Positions 17,595 to 27,226 of a DNA stretch of 64,000 bases are shown piece by piece. This DNA is from Collinsella aerofaciens. GTDB lineage: Bacteria; Actinomycetota; Coriobacteriia; Coriobacteriales; Coriobacteriaceae. The position numbers and the translations under genes are program-made. Location: positions 1 through 64,000 of the forward strand of contig NZ_JAQLDU010000004.1 of assembly GCF_028209625.1 (NCBI RefSeq). The letters run 5' to 3'. The stretch's first letter is position 1. Each line of letters starts with the position of its first letter. The notes beneath the pieces were generated by a model. It did no database searches, had not been told where the DNA came from, and worked only from the letters and a program-made list of their open reading frames with translations.

Positions 17595-18635
17595 TTAGGC
17601 GGTTTTTGCGCTCGTCCGGTTAAGAAAAGCTGCCAGATGCGTACACATCACGCAGCGCGCAGGCTTGGCGCTGGCGATCGGCCCAAACAACAGACCGAGT
17701 CCCCGATGGTTGTCCTTGAGCGCGGCGACCATCTGACGGGTTCGAGGCGCCTCGAGCATATCACGCATGCGGGCGGAACGCTCGATTGACGACACTCCAT
17801 GCGGGCTCAGACACAAATTCTCGATGCAGGCGACCAGTCCGGCAAAGTAGAACTTTTGGCTTGCCAGCTTGAGCCGACCACCGCTATCTGCTTCCGAGAG
17901 TGAGTCCGCAAGCTCGTCGAGCGCTCGAGTGTCATCGGATATCCTGGCATACATGGTGGGATCAAAGGCATCTGTAAGCTTAGGTGCCACCGCGTGGAAA
18001 CAAGCGTCGCCGCAGCCGGACACGAATCGTGCCTGCGAGAGCGCATAAGCCATAAACTCAACCGTACGGTACGCCTTGCCGCGCGACAGGCATGCCTCAA
18101 ACAGCGGACGGCTATACATCACGCCAGAGGTCTGAGCGACTAGGCCGCCTAAAATCAACTGGGGCAGCCCAGTCACCATAGAAGACTCGTCTTCTATGGC
18201 AATAGAGGCAGCATCCAAGACGCGCGAATGACGCTCGCGGTGCGCATCGTATCGATCGAGCGACACCGAGGGGAGCACAATGTCTGCCGCAGTATCGCAC
18301 GCGATATCGACCATCTTGGAAAGGGCCTGCGGAGCAAACCACTCATCGGCGTTCATGGCGATGATTTGAGAGCCGCGCGAGGCATCAAAACCGGCGCGAA
18401 GACAAGCGCCACGCTTCGCGTCCTCGACGTCAATCAAATCAATATGGATGTCCCTGTCGGCAGCAACTTGAAGCGAATGGCGCACACCGGGCGCAGCATC
18501 GCGGCAAACAACGACAATCTGCAAATCGTAGAGGTCTTGGTTCTGGATACTCTCGAGCGCACGCATCGCATAGCTGGGCGAACCTTCTACCACAAGGATC
18601 ACCGAAAGTCGCGGATGCGAGCCACGTCGAACCAA
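17595..18635 (-). CDS. family 2 glycosyltransferase-like protein
   Basis: A 346-residue protein whose first 130 residues look like a GT-A glycosyltransferase fold: LSVILVVEGSPSYAMRALESI, then LQIVVVCRDA and the stretch GSQIIAMNADEWFAPQAL, where NAD-E stands at the place of the usual DXD metal site, which is thus degenerate. The rest shows no recognisable domain. The start codon is TTG (18633-18635) with GAGAGGA upstream. It could add sugars to a surface polymer; acceptor and donor are unknown. It has no cluster of surface-polysaccharide genes around it, lying alone between argR and truA. Confidence 0.7.
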   Translation of the reverse strand: MVRRGSHPRLSVILVVEGSPSYAMRALESIQNQDLYDLQIVVVCRDAAPGVRHSLQVAADRDIHIDLIDVEDAKRGACLRAGFDASRGSQIIAMNADEWFAPQALSKMVDIACDTAADIVLPSVSLDRYDAHRERHSRVLDAASIAIEDESSMVTGLPQLILGGLVAQTSGVMYSRPLFEACLSRGKAYRTVEFMAYALSQARFVSGCGDACFHAVAPKLTDAFDPTMYARISDDTRALDELADSLSEADSGGRLKLASQKFYFAGLVACIENLCLSPHGVSSIERSARMRDMLEAPRTRQMVAALKDNHRGLGLLFGPIASAKPARCVMCTHLAAFLNRTSAKTA

Positions 18636-18796
18636 ATTATCCGTCCTCTCGACAGCAATGAATCAAACCGTGGTTCATGGTACACCCCGGCAATAAAAGC
18701 AATGAGACACCGGTTGCATTGCACGCCAAGAACAGATGTTGCACACGCGCAGCCCACAGATGACAGGTGTCGACGCACGACACGTCGAGCCCTACC

Positions 18797-19621
18797 CTAG
18801 TCGAGCACGACAAGCTCGGCGGGATCGTAATCCACGCCCATAAACGTAAGGCCGCAGGCAGGAGCTGTGGGGCCCGCAGCGGTGCGGTCGCAAGCATCGA
18901 TAACCTCGCGCATCCACTCGGGTTCACGGCGATGCATGCCAATCTCGACAAGCGTGCCCACGATCGAACGGACCATCGAATGCAGAAACGCATTGCCCTC
19001 GATGGTGAACGTCAGGATGTCCTCGCCAAACGCAACCTCATGGCCAAATTCGGCACGCATCACGCAGCGATGCGTGGGCTTGCCAACGGCCGAAGCGACC
19101 TTGCAAAAGCTTTTAAAGTCCTGCTCGCCCAGCAGTGCGGGGCAGGCAGCAGACATAGCCTCAACATCCAAGGGATAGCGATGCCACCACACGGCACCGC
19201 GGGACAGCACAGGGCGCGCATCTCGATCGGCAATGCGGTATGTATACGTACGGGAACGCGCGTCAAAACGCGCAGAAAAGCCTTTACGGGCCTTGTAGAC
19301 CTCGTTAATGGCGATATCTTTGGGCAGCAGGGCATCCATAGCCCGCAGCCACCTACGGCGCGTACAAGCGAGCTCAGCGTCCGTTACGGGCACGCTGATG
19401 TACTGAGCCACGGCATGCACGCCGGCATCGGTACGCCCCGCGCACGTCAGATCGATCGGGCGGCGAAGCAGCGTCTCGATGGCTCGACGTAGCTCACCCG
19501 CAACCGTCGTCTGTCCCGGCTGCTCGGCAAATCCGCTATACGATGAGCCATCATAGGCCACGCGAAATACGAGCGTGGCGTCAAGCTCGGAAATCGAATT
19601 GAAATCAGACGGCGCAGTCAT
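18797..19621 (-). CDS. truA: tRNA pseudouridine synthase A
   Basis: A 274-residue TruA, which makes pseudouridine at positions 38-40 of the tRNA anticodon stem. It has the start FRVAYDGSSYSGFAEQPGQTTV, the catalytic Asp in CAGRTDAGVHA and the late motif HSMVRSIVGTLVEIG. The ATG at 19621 has GGGAG six bases upstream, better than the in-frame start at 19636. It follows rplQ, as in many Gram-positive genomes, but a strong terminator separates them, so it is probably transcribed from its own promoter. Confidence 0.94.
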   Translation of the reverse strand: MTAPSDFNSISELDATLVFRVAYDGSSYSGFAEQPGQTTVAGELRRAIETLLRRPIDLTCAGRTDAGVHAVAQYISVPVTDAELACTRRRWLRAMDALLPKDIAINEVYKARKGFSARFDARSRTYTYRIADRDARPVLSRGAVWWHRYPLDVEAMSAACPALLGEQDFKSFCKVASAVGKPTHRCVMRAEFGHEVAFGEDILTFTIEGNAFLHSMVRSIVGTLVEIGMHRREPEWMREVIDACDRTAAGPTAPACGLTFMGVDYDPAELVVLD

Positions 19622-19655
19622 GGGCGCTCCCAACAAACAAGCAACGGTATCGCGA

Positions 19656-19687
19656 CAAAAAAAGAGGGGTACGCGAACGTACCCCTC
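19656..19687 (-). terminator. terminator of the ribosomal protein/rpoA operon
   Basis: On the minus strand a perfect 10-base stem (GAGGGGTACG at 19664-19673 and its partner at 19678-19687) with a 4-base loop ends in a run of seven or more T, 27 bases after the rplQ stop. Confidence 0.92.
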
Positions 19688-19713
19688 GAATATAGCCTAT
19701 GCAGACGGAATGT

Positions 19714-20196
19714 CTACTCAGCGGTCTCCTCAGCAGGAGCCTCCTCGGCGGCGGTCTCCTCGACAGCCTCGACCTTCTTGGGAGCAGCGGCCTTCTTGGG
19801 GGCCGGAGCAGCCTTCTTGGCCTTAGGCGTGCAAGGCTCGGTGACGAGCTCCATGATAACGATGGGAGCGTTGTCGCCCTTACGGTTACCGAGCTTCATG
19901 ATGCGGGTGTAACCGCCGTTGCGGTCCTGCCACATGCCCTGAGCAGCCTTGTCGAAGATCTCGGCAACGAGCTGCTTATCACCGAGCTTGGCGATAGCCA
20001 GACGACGAGAGTGCAGGTCGCCCTTCTTGGCCCAAGTGATGATCGGATCGACGACCGAACGCAGCGCCTTAGCGCGGGTCTCGGTGGTCTTGATGCGGTC
20101 GTTCTCGAAGAGGGCCTTAGCAAGGCTCTTCTTCATGGCCTTGGTGTGGCTCGCATCGGTGCCGAGCTTAAGGCCCTTCTTAACGTTGTGACGCAT
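19714..20196 (-). CDS. rplQ: 50S ribosomal protein L17
   Basis: A 160-residue L17. The first 115 residues are the conserved domain (MRHNVKKGLKLGTDASHTKAM, then RIKTTETRAKALR and RNGGYTRIMKLGNRKGDNAPM-like end). The remaining 45 residues are an Ala-Lys-Pro then Ala-Glu rich tail (KKAAPAPKKAA, EETAAEEAPAEE), an extension seen in actinobacterial L17 proteins. Last gene of the operon, 30 bases after rpoA, followed by the terminator. Confidence 0.96.
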   Translation of the reverse strand: MRHNVKKGLKLGTDASHTKAMKKSLAKALFENDRIKTTETRAKALRSVVDPIITWAKKGDLHSRRLAIAKLGDKQLVAEIFDKAAQGMWQDRNGGYTRIMKLGNRKGDNAPIVIMELVTEPCTPKAKKAAPAPKKAAAPKKVEAVEETAAEEAPAEETAE

Positions 20197-20226
20197 GGTC
20201 TAGTTTCTCCTCAAATATGCGAAGCA

Positions 20227-21168
20227 TTAAGCCTTCAGGCTCAGGCCCATGGACTCAAGCTTGTCCTTCACTTCCTCGATCGACTTAACACCGAAATTAC
20301 GGATGTTGAGCAGATCGTTCTCCGAGAACTCAACGAGCTGACGGACCGAGTGAATGCTGGCGCGCTTAAGGCAGTTGTAGGAACGGACGGAAAGGTCCAG
20401 ATCCTCGATCTGCTTGTCCAGCTCGGCGTTGTCGTTGGTGACCTCGGGAGCGAAGATCGAAGCCTCCTCCTCGACCTCGGGGGTCTCGGCAAGGTTCATA
20501 AAGGCGGCCATATGCTGGTTGATGATATTGGCAGCCTGGACCACGGCGTCGCGCGGGGCGATGGAGCCGTTGGTCTCGATCTCGAGGACAAGGCGGTCGT
20601 AGTCGGTATGCTGACCGACACGGCAAGCCTCAACGAGCTTGGCGCAACGGGAAACCGGCGAGTACAGCGAGTCGACATGGATCACACCGATGGGATCGTT
20701 GTCGCGCTTGTTGGCCTCGCCAGAAACATAGCCGCGGCCATAGCCGATGCGCATGCTCATGGTGAGATGGCCACCCTCGGTGAGCGTAGCGATGTGCTGC
20801 TCGGGGTTGACCAGCTCAAACTCGGACGGAATAAAGAAGTCCGCACCGGTGACCTCGCAGGGGCCGTCAACAGAAATGGTGGCGGTCGCCTCGTCGGTCG
20901 TGCCGAGAGCCCTGAAGACAAGACCCTTGACATTCAGGACGATGTCGGTGACATCCTCGACCATGTTAGGGATGGTCATGAACTCGTGCTGTGCACCATC
21001 GATCTGAATAGCCTCGACGGCGGCACCCTCGAGCGAGGACAGAAGTACGCGACGAAGGGAGTTACCCAGCGTATCGCCGTAGCCACGCTCGAGCGGCTCG
21101 ACGGAGACACGAGCAGACGTCTCGTTGATCTCTTCGACCTGAACCTGAGGCCTAATGAATTCTGACAT
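20227..21168 (-). CDS. rpoA: RNA polymerase alpha subunit
   Basis: A 313-residue alpha subunit. The N-terminal domain (to about residue 230) has GYGDTLGNSLRRVLLSSLEGAAV for dimerisation and core assembly. The C-terminal domain (about 245-310) has SYNCLKRASIHSVRQL and the NFGVKSIEEVKDKL helix-hairpin-helix for UP elements and activators. GGAGGT sits before the ATG. It lies between rpsD and rplQ, the standard order. Confidence 0.97.
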   Translation of the reverse strand: MSEFIRPQVQVEEINETSARVSVEPLERGYGDTLGNSLRRVLLSSLEGAAVEAIQIDGAQHEFMTIPNMVEDVTDIVLNVKGLVFRALGTTDEATATISVDGPCEVTGADFFIPSEFELVNPEQHIATLTEGGHLTMSMRIGYGRGYVSGEANKRDNDPIGVIHVDSLYSPVSRCAKLVEACRVGQHTDYDRLVLEIETNGSIAPRDAVVQAANIINQHMAAFMNLAETPEVEEEASIFAPEVTNDNAELDKQIEDLDLSVRSYNCLKRASIHSVRQLVEFSENDLLNIRNFGVKSIEEVKDKLESMGLSLKA

Positions 21169-21200
21169 GTATTACCTCCAGCCTCAGCAGCCCGGATGGA

Positions 21201-21797
21201 CTACTTAGAGTAGAGCTCGACGATGAGCTGCTCGTTGATATCACCGCTGATCTGCTCACGCGTCGGCAGAGCGAGCACGTTACCAGACAGCTTCTCGATA
21301 TCGACCTCGAGCCAGCCAGGGACCTCAAAGCGCTCGGAGGAAATCAGAGCCTCCTTGATGGGGAGGAGGTCACGGAACTTCTCGCCGACAGCGACGACGT
21401 CGCCGGCCTTGACGCGGTAGGACGGAATATCCACGCGCTTGCCGTTCACGGTGAAGTGACCGTGACGGACGGACTGACGAGCCTCTTTGCGGGTGCGGGC
21501 GAAGCCAAGACGGAAGACGACGTTGTCAAGGCGAGACTCAAGGATGATCATGAGGTTCTCACCGGTGACGCCGTTCATCTTACGGGCCTTGTTGAAGTAG
21601 CCGTGGAACTGCTTCTCCAGAACGCCATAGATGAACTTGACCTTCTGCTTCTCGCGCAGCTGCATGCCGTACTCAGATTCCTTGCGACGGCGCTTGGGCT
21701 GACGGATAGATTCCTTCTTGCTGCTGTAACCGAGCTCAGCGGGATCGATCCCGAGCTGACGGCAGCGCTTAAGAACAGGAGTCCTGTCGATTGCCAT
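21201..21797 (-). CDS. rpsD: 30S ribosomal protein S4
   Basis: A 198-residue S4, a primary 16S rRNA binding protein. It opens MAIDRTPVLKRCRQLGIDP; the S4 RNA-binding domain is ESRLDNVVFRLGFARTRKEARQ through VNGKRVDIPSYRVKAGD. Only one Cys is present near the N-terminus, so this is the form without the zinc site. Note that in other bacteria S4 often autoregulates this operon. Confidence 0.97.
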   Translation of the reverse strand: MAIDRTPVLKRCRQLGIDPAELGYSSKKESIRQPKRRRKESEYGMQLREKQKVKFIYGVLEKQFHGYFNKARKMNGVTGENLMIILESRLDNVVFRLGFARTRKEARQSVRHGHFTVNGKRVDIPSYRVKAGDVVAVGEKFRDLLPIKEALISSERFEVPGWLEVDIEKLSGNVLALPTREQISGDINEQLIVELYSK

Positions 21798-21816
21798 ATT
21801 GATACGATCCTTTCAG

Positions 21817-22221
21817 TTACACGCGGCGACGCTTCTTGGGGCGGCAGCCGTTGTGCGGAATGGGGGTCTTGTCCTGGATGCTCGAGACCTCGAGGCCAGC
21901 AGCCTGGAGGGAGCGAATGGCGGTCTCACGACCGGAGCCGGGGCCCTTGACGAAGACGGAAACCTTCTTCATACCGTGCTCCATGGCCTGCTTGGCAGCA
22001 GCCTCGGCAGCCATCTGGGCAGCGAACGGCGTGGACTTACGGGAGCCCTTGAAGCCCACCTGGCCAGCCGACTTCCAGGAAATGACGTTGCCCTGGGGAT
22101 CGGTGATCGAAACGATCGTGTTGTTGAACGTAGAACGAATGTGAGCCTGGCCCACGGAAATGTTCTTACGGTCCGCGCGCTTCAGACGGGCAGCGCGAAC
22201 GTTCTTCTTAGCAGTAGCCAT
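21817..22221 (-). CDS. rpsK: 30S ribosomal protein S11
   Basis: A 134-residue S11 with the usual [16 protein letters not shown] core, the [11 protein letters not shown] segment and the basic C-terminus [11 protein letters not shown]. Platform protein of the 30S subunit. Located between rpsM and rpsD as expected; AAGGAG lies ten bases upstream. Confidence 0.97.
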   Translation of the reverse strand: MATAKKNVRAARLKRADRKNISVGQAHIRSTFNNTIVSITDPQGNVISWKSAGQVGFKGSRKSTPFAAQMAAEAAAKQAMEHGMKKVSVFVKGPGSGRETAIRSLQAAGLEVSSIQDKTPIPHNGCRPKKRRRV

Positions 22222-22235
22222 CTATCTAGCGCTCC

Positions 22236-22610
22236 TTATTTCTTCTTCTTAGCACCGATCTGACGCTTCGGGCCCTTGCGGGTACGAGCGTTAGTGTGGG
22301 TGCGCTGGCCGCGGACCGGGAGGCCCTTGCGGTGACGAAGGCCGCGGTTGCAGCCGATGTCCATAAGGCGCTTGACGTTCTGGTTGCGCTCACGGCGGAG
22401 GTCGCCCTCAACCATGATCTGGTTCTTATCGATATAATCACGGATGGCGTTAACCTCATCCTCGGTGAGGTCCTTAACACGCGTATCCACGTTAACGTTG
22501 CACTCGACGCAGATCTTCGTCGCAGTGGTGCGGCCGATGCCGTAAATGTAGGTCAGACCGATCTCAACGCGCTTCTCACGCGGGAGGTCGACACCATTAA
22601 TACGGGCCAA
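22236..22610 (-). CDS. rpsM: 30S ribosomal protein S13
   Basis: A 124-residue S13 ([24 protein letters not shown]-terminus [16 protein letters not shown]). The start codon is TTG at 22608-22610, with GAGAGGAG eight bases upstream; no ATG fits better. It contacts the head of the 30S subunit and the P-site tRNA. Confidence 0.97.
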   Translation of the reverse strand: MARINGVDLPREKRVEIGLTYIYGIGRTTATKICVECNVNVDTRVKDLTEDEVNAIRDYIDKNQIMVEGDLRRERNQNVKRLMDIGCNRGLRHRKGLPVRGQRTHTNARTRKGPKRQIGAKKKK

Positions 22611-22624
22611 CGTAGTCTCCTCTC

Positions 22625-22738
22625 TTAACCCTGACGCTGCTTATGACGGGGGTTCTCGCAAATGACGAGAACCTTGCCATGGCGCCTAATGATTTTGCAC
22701 TTATCGCACATCTTCTTGACCGAAGGACGTACCTTCAT
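22625..22738 (-). CDS. rpmJ: 50S ribosomal protein L36
   Basis: A 37-residue protein ([19 protein letters not shown], ending PRHKQRQG) encoded between infA and rpsM, the conserved place. It carries the zinc-ribbon ligands Cys11, Cys14, Cys27 and His32, so it is the zinc-containing (C+) form. GGAAAG precedes the ATG. Confidence 0.96.
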   Translation of the reverse strand: MKVRPSVKKMCDKCKIIRRHGKVLVICENPRHKQRQG

Positions 22739-22888
22739 CGTTCTTCCTTTCGGTAGCGCTCAAACTACTTCCCTACTATCTACTCGCCCAGCCGCAGGCG
22801 TTTAAAACTATGGCTGGTCTTCACACACAATCCGACCGTAGGTTGAGCTAAGCCTGCAGTCGGAAATGGAGTGCGTGTATGCGTGCCG

Positions 22889-23107
22889 CTATTTGTAGCG
22901 ATAGGTGATGCGGCCGCGGGTCAGGTCGTACGGGGAAAGCTCCACGACAACCCTGTCACCGGGGAGAATACGGATGTAATTCATTCGGATCTTGCCAGAA
23001 ATGTTGCACAGAACCGAATGACCGTTCTCGAGCTCGACCTTAAACATGGCGTTGGGCAGCGGTTCCTTTACCGTACCCTCGAGCTCAATTGCGTCTTCCT
23101 TCTTCAC
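22889..23107 (-). CDS. infA: translation initiation factor IF-1
   Basis: An S1-fold protein of 72 residues (GTG start at 23107: [21 protein letters not shown], ending GRITYRYK). A TTG six bases further upstream is an alternative; I prefer GTG because it gives the standard family length. IF-1 blocks the A site during initiation. Between infA and rpmJ lies a hairpin (CCGAC/GTCGG outer and AGGTT/AGCCT inner, 22830-22864) whose role is unknown. Upstream is the palindromic element at 23220-23348. Confidence 0.95.
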   Translation of the reverse strand: MKKEDAIELEGTVKEPLPNAMFKVELENGHSVLCNISGKIRMNYIRILPGDRVVVELSPYDLTRGRITYRYK

Positions 23108-23219
23108 AAGCAATCATCTTTCTCTAGAAAACGACAGCGATTGAGTATTCTACAATACGCATGCACGTATCGTAATATCTTCGTAATGGCTCCACAACTA
23201 AGCGGAACTTGTTACATTT

Positions 23220-23348
23220 GAAATGTAAAACAAAGCCGTTCCCTGATACCCAAGATCGCCTTGAAATGAGAAGGCATAGACCTTGGGGTCATGCCTTCGA
23301 AATTGAAAGGCGAGGTTGGGCATCAGGGGGCGGCGACTTTTACATTTC
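23220..23348. repeat. 129-bp palindromic element overlapping the map stop codon
   Basis: The left half (from GAAATGTAAAA at 23220) and the right half (ending TTTTACATTTC at 23348) are imperfect inverted copies over about 62 bases each. Matching blocks in order are GAAATGTAAAA, GCCG, CCCTGAT-CCCAA, CGCCTT, AAGGCAT and GACC, with centre TTGG near 23284. The right end supplies the last codons and stop of map (stop at 23340-23342). It looks like a MITE-type insertion or a hypervariable palindrome. Confidence 0.7.
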
Positions 23349-24128
23349 ACCGCCTTGCAAGGAACACCAAGCACCTTGGGCATCCGTGGTGAGAATCACC
23401 GGTCCGTCATTGGTAATGGCGACGGTGTTCTCGTAGTGCGCGGCGGGCAGGTGGTCGTTGGTCGTGACGATCCAACCGTCGGAGCCCGTGCTCACATGGT
23501 TGGAACCCATCGTAACCATCGGCTCGATGGCAATGACCATGCCAGCCTGGAGGCGAACGCCTCTCCCCTTCTTTCCATAGTTAGGAACGTTGGGGTCCTC
23601 GTGCATCACACGGCCAATGCCATGGCCCACATAGTCGCGAAGCACGCCGTAACCGTGAGACTCGGCGAGAGACTGAACGGCATAACCGACGTCCCCGATA
23701 TGGTTACCGGGAATAGCCTGCTCGATGGCAGCCTTAAGGCAATCGCGCGTGACCTCGCACAGGGCCTTGGCCTCGGGCGTAGGGGTGCCGACGAAAAACG
23801 TCCAAGCGTTATCGCCAACCCAACCGTCGACAACGGCTCCCGTATCGATGGAGATGATATCGCCATCGCGCAGGATCATGTCGGGGTTGGGAATACCGTG
23901 GACCACGGCATCGTTAATCGATGCGCAAATGGTACCGGGGAACCCGCCGTAACCCTTAAAGGCCGGGGTGCCGCCATGCATACGGATAATCTGCTCCGCG
24001 AGCTGATCGAGCTCAAAGGTCGAAACACCAGGGCGCACCATGGCTCCAACGTGGCGGAGCGCCATCTTAGATAGCGCTCCTGCCTTCTTCATCTGCTCGA
24101 TTTGCGTTGCAGACTTAATCTTGATCAT
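23340..24128 (-). CDS. map: type I methionine aminopeptidase
   Basis: A 262-residue enzyme that removes the initiator Met from nascent proteins. The metal ligands are in place: Asp in SIDTGAVVDGW, Asp in VGDNAWTF, His in GHGIGRVMHEDP, Glu in AIEPMVT and the late Glu, here in an altered setting near YENTVAIT. The ATG overlaps the adk stop (ATGA). The C-terminus past VILTTDAQGAW is unusual (CSLQGGEM) because the palindromic element at 23220-23348 provides the end of the frame. Confidence 0.94.
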   Translation of the reverse strand: MIKIKSATQIEQMKKAGALSKMALRHVGAMVRPGVSTFELDQLAEQIIRMHGGTPAFKGYGGFPGTICASINDAVVHGIPNPDMILRDGDIISIDTGAVVDGWVGDNAWTFFVGTPTPEAKALCEVTRDCLKAAIEQAIPGNHIGDVGYAVQSLAESHGYGVLRDYVGHGIGRVMHEDPNVPNYGKKGRGVRLQAGMVIAIEPMVTMGSNHVSTGSDGWIVTTNDHLPAAHYENTVAITNDGPVILTTDAQGAWCSLQGGEM

Positions 24129-24751
24129 AGACCAAGAGCCTCTTTGACATCCCCGTACACGGTCTCGCGAGCCTGGTCACCGTTGACCGACTTGAGCAGA
24201 CCCTGGCCACGATAGTAGTCGACGAGCGGGCTCGTGGACTTCTCGTAGACGTCGAGACGGTTCTTGATGGTCTCGGGCTTGTCGTCGTCGCGCTGATACA
24301 TCTCGCCGGCGCACTTGGGGCAGGTAGCATCGGCAGCGGTGCCGGTGTAACCGCAGGCGCGGCAGGTGCGACGCGAAGACAGACGATCGATGATGACCTC
24401 GGGGGCCACGTCGACCAGAAGGGCGCAGTCGATCTCGCGACCCATGGCGGAGAGCTCGGAATCGAGCGTCACAGCCTGGGCGGTGTTGCGCGGGAAGCCG
24501 TCGAGGATGAAGCCCTGCTGGGCGTCATCGGCAGCAAGGCGCTCCTTGACAAGGTCGATCACGAGCTGGTCGGGAACGAGCTCGCCAGCGTCCATGTACT
24601 TCTTAGCCTGAATACCAAGCTCGGTGCCACCCTTGACGGCAGCACGCAGCAGGTCGCCCGTGGAAATGTGAGCGACGCCAAACTCGGCGACGAGCTCCTG
24701 AGCGACGGTGCCCTTACCGGCACCCGGAGCTCCGAGCAATACGAGGTTCAT
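24125..24751 (-). CDS. adk: adenylate kinase
   Basis: A 208-residue adenylate kinase (AMP + ATP to 2 ADP). The P-loop is GAPGAGKGT; the NMP-binding region has STGDLLRAAV and the DGFPRN motif. The LID domain carries four cysteines (CRACGY, CPKCAGE), the zinc-binding type common in Gram-positive bacteria. AGGAGG lies seven bases before the ATG at 24751; the in-frame TTG at 24757 is inside the leader. It sits between secY and map, as is usual. Confidence 0.96.
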   Translation of the reverse strand: MNLVLLGAPGAGKGTVAQELVAEFGVAHISTGDLLRAAVKGGTELGIQAKKYMDAGELVPDQLVIDLVKERLAADDAQQGFILDGFPRNTAQAVTLDSELSAMGREIDCALLVDVAPEVIIDRLSSRRTCRACGYTGTAADATCPKCAGEMYQRDDDKPETIKNRLDVYEKSTSPLVDYYRGQGLLKSVNGDQARETVYGDVKEALGL

Positions 24752-24769
24752 GAGCAATCCTCCTCTAGC

Positions 24770-26056
24770 CTATTTAAAGAATCCATCGTAATCATACATC
24801 TTGATCTGGCCTTCGAGCTTATCGACCGTGTCGAGCACGACGCCGACCATGATGAGGATGGACGTTCCGCCAAAAGCCTGGATCAGATGGTTACCCGTGA
24901 AGGAGAAGATGATCGAAGGCACGATGGCGATGAGCGCCAAAAAGACAGCGCTGGGAAGCGTGATCTTGTTGAGCGCGTTCTTGATGTAGGCCGCGGTAGC
25001 CCTACCCGGACGAACGCCCGGAATAAAGCCGCCCTGCTTCTTAAGGTTGTCGGCGGTGTCATCGGGGTTGAACACCATGGAGGTGTAGAAGTACGCGAAG
25101 AACACGATGAGGACAACATTAAGCACCCAGTTGAGCCAACCGGTCGAAAGCGCAGAGGCAACTGCCTGAATCCAGCCGATGCCGGGGAAGAACACAGCAA
25201 TCTGAGCCGGGAAGTACAGCAGCGCCGAAGCGAAGATGATCGGCACGACACCCGCGGTGTTAACCTTGATGGGCAGGTAGGTGGTCTGGCCACCCATCAT
25301 GCGACGGCCCACGACGCGCTTAGCGTAGGAGACCGGAATGCGGCGCTGGCCGCGCTCAAGGAAAACAATCAGCGGGATAACCAGCAGGATGATGGCGCAG
25401 ATGATCACCATGGTGATGATGCCACCGGCGTTACCCTCGGTGCTGGAGAAGATCGCCTGCGGAAGACCGGCCATGATGTTCGCGAAGATGATAAGCGACA
25501 TGCCATTGCCGATACCGCGCTGGGTGATGAGCTCACCAATCCACATGATCAGCATGGCACCCGCAGTGAGCGTGCCGACGATCATGAGGTCGAAGATGAT
25601 CTCGGGAGCGCCGGCGCCATTAAAGCTGATGCCGAAGCTCTTAAAGAGGAAGAGGTAACCCACGGAGTTGAGGATTGCCAGAGCCAGGGTGAGGTAACGC
25701 GAATACTGCGTAATCTTGGTCTGACCGACCTCGCCCTCGCGGGCAAGCTCATGCAGGGAAGGCACAACGGCCTGGAGCATCTGGAGGATGATTGAGCTGG
25801 TGATGTAAGGCATGATGCCCAGCGAAAACACCGACACATAGCTCAACGCGCCGCCAGAGAAAAGATTCAGGAGGGCCATAGCACCTGCGGCGACCGAATT
25901 GTTATCGGTCGAGAAAAGGCCCAGCATCCCCTGGAAGGGAATGCCGGGCACAGGAACGTGCGCACCAATGCGGTACACGACGAGCATAGCTATGGTAAAA
26001 AGAATCTTTTCGCGCAATTCTTTGATGCGGAAAGCATTCTTAAGACCATTTAGCAC
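24770..26056 (-). CDS. secY: preprotein translocase subunit SecY
   Basis: A 428-residue SecY with about ten membrane helices, the pore of the Sec export system. It opens [18 protein letters not shown] and has the plug region after VPVPGI, plus the cytoplasmic loop [17 protein letters not shown] that contacts the ribosome and SecA. The start is GTG at 26056, overlapping the end of rplO by seven bases. Standard position between rplO and adk. Confidence 0.97.
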   Translation of the reverse strand: MLNGLKNAFRIKELREKILFTIAMLVVYRIGAHVPVPGIPFQGMLGLFSTDNNSVAAGAMALLNLFSGGALSYVSVFSLGIMPYITSSIILQMLQAVVPSLHELAREGEVGQTKITQYSRYLTLALAILNSVGYLFLFKSFGISFNGAGAPEIIFDLMIVGTLTAGAMLIMWIGELITQRGIGNGMSLIIFANIMAGLPQAIFSSTEGNAGGIITMVIICAIILLVIPLIVFLERGQRRIPVSYAKRVVGRRMMGGQTTYLPIKVNTAGVVPIIFASALLYFPAQIAVFFPGIGWIQAVASALSTGWLNWVLNVVLIVFFAYFYTSMVFNPDDTADNLKKQGGFIPGVRPGRATAAYIKNALNKITLPSAVFLALIAIVPSIIFSFTGNHLIQAFGGTSILIMVGVVLDTVDKLEGQIKMYDYDGFFK

Positions 26057-26499
26057 GGCAGCTCGACCTTTCCGCCGGCGGCCTCGATCTTGGCCTGCGC
26101 AGAAGCGCTGACCTTGTCGACCTTGACCGTGAACTTCTTGGTGAGCTCACCATTGCCGAGCACCTTGACGGGCTCGAACTCGCTCTTGGTGATGCGAGCG
26201 GCCTTAAGAGCGGCACCGTCGATCACAGCGCCATCCTCGAACTTACGCTCGAGACGCTCAACGTTAACAGCGGTGTACTCGATACGACGGGGGTTGCGGA
26301 AGCCCGGAAGCTTGGGCAGGCGCATAGCCAGCGGAGTCTGGCCACCCTCGAAGCCGGCACCCTTGGTGCCGCCAGAGCGGGAACCCTGGCCCTTCTGACC
26401 GCGGCCAGAAGTGGTGCCGTGACCCGAAGAATTGCCACGGCCGACGCGCTTGCGGTTCTTGGTGGAACCGGGCGCGGGAGTAAGATCGTGAAGCTGCAT
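26050..26499 (-). CDS. rplO: 50S ribosomal protein L15
   Basis: A 149-residue L15 ([22 protein letters not shown]; Gly-rich [13 protein letters not shown]). Late-assembly protein of the 50S subunit. Start ATG with GAGGAG six bases upstream. It overlaps the secY start. Confidence 0.97.
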   Translation of the reverse strand: MQLHDLTPAPGSTKNRKRVGRGNSSGHGTTSGRGQKGQGSRSGGTKGAGFEGGQTPLAMRLPKLPGFRNPRRIEYTAVNVERLERKFEDGAVIDGAALKAARITKSEFEPVKVLGNGELTKKFTVKVDKVSASAQAKIEAAGGKVELPC

Positions 26500-26502
26500 T
26501 TG

Positions 26503-26685
26503 CTACTCCTCTACAATCTCGACAAGGTGCTTGACCTTGAAGATCATGCCGCGGACGGACTCGTTGTCAGCAATCTCGCGAACCTCGCGGATCCTGTGGA
26601 GACCGAGGGCACGGACAGTACGGACCTGGTCCTGCTTGCAACCGTTGGTGCTGCGGACCTGCTTGATCTTGATGGTGTCAGCCAT
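26503..26685 (-). CDS. rpmD: 50S ribosomal protein L30
   Basis: A 60-residue L30 (IKIKQVRSTNGCKQDQVRTV, then GLHRIREVREIAD). It lies two bases after rpsE and three before rplO. Confidence 0.95.
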   Translation of the reverse strand: MADTIKIKQVRSTNGCKQDQVRTVRALGLHRIREVREIADNESVRGMIFKVKHLVEIVEE

Positions 26686-26687
26686 GC

Positions 26688-27212
26688 TTAGTTCTCCTTA
26701 CCGACGAACATCTCGGAGACCGTCAGGCCACGGCGAGCCGCGACGTCCTCAGGGCTGGAGAGCTCCTTGAGGCCCTCGACGGCAGCCTTAATGATGTTGA
26801 GGCCGTTGTCGGTACCGAGGGACTTGGACAGGACGTTCTTGATGCCAGCAAGCTCGAAGAGGGGACGCACAGCGCCGCCGGCGATAACGCCGGTACCCTC
26901 GACAGCGGGCTTGATGATGATGCGGCCGGCACCAAAGTGGCCGAGAACCTCGTGCGGGATGGTGCCCTGCTCGGTCACCGGCACGTGGAACATGTTCTTC
27001 TTGGCATCGAGAGACGCCTTGGAGATGGCCATGGGCACCTCAGCGGACTTGCCCATGCCAACGCCGACGTTGCCCTTGCCGTCGCCAACGACGACGAGAG
27101 CGACGAGGCTCATGCGACGACCACCCTTGACGGTCTTCGACACGCGGTTGATGTAAACGACGCGCTCCTCGAACTCGGAGGCCTCGCGCTGCTGCTTCTG
27201 ATTACGAGCCAT
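26688..27212 (-). CDS. rpsE: 30S ribosomal protein S5
   Basis: A 174-residue S5. The N-terminal double-stranded RNA-binding-like domain ([24 protein letters not shown]) is followed by the S5 C-terminal domain ([20 protein letters not shown]). Involved in decoding fidelity. AGGAGG upstream of the ATG. Confidence 0.97.
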   Translation of the reverse strand: MARNQKQQREASEFEERVVYINRVSKTVKGGRRMSLVALVVVGDGKGNVGVGMGKSAEVPMAISKASLDAKKNMFHVPVTEQGTIPHEVLGHFGAGRIIIKPAVEGTGVIAGGAVRPLFELAGIKNVLSKSLGTDNGLNIIKAAVEGLKELSSPEDVAARRGLTVSEMFVGKEN

Positions 27213-27226
27213 GTGCTACATACCTC

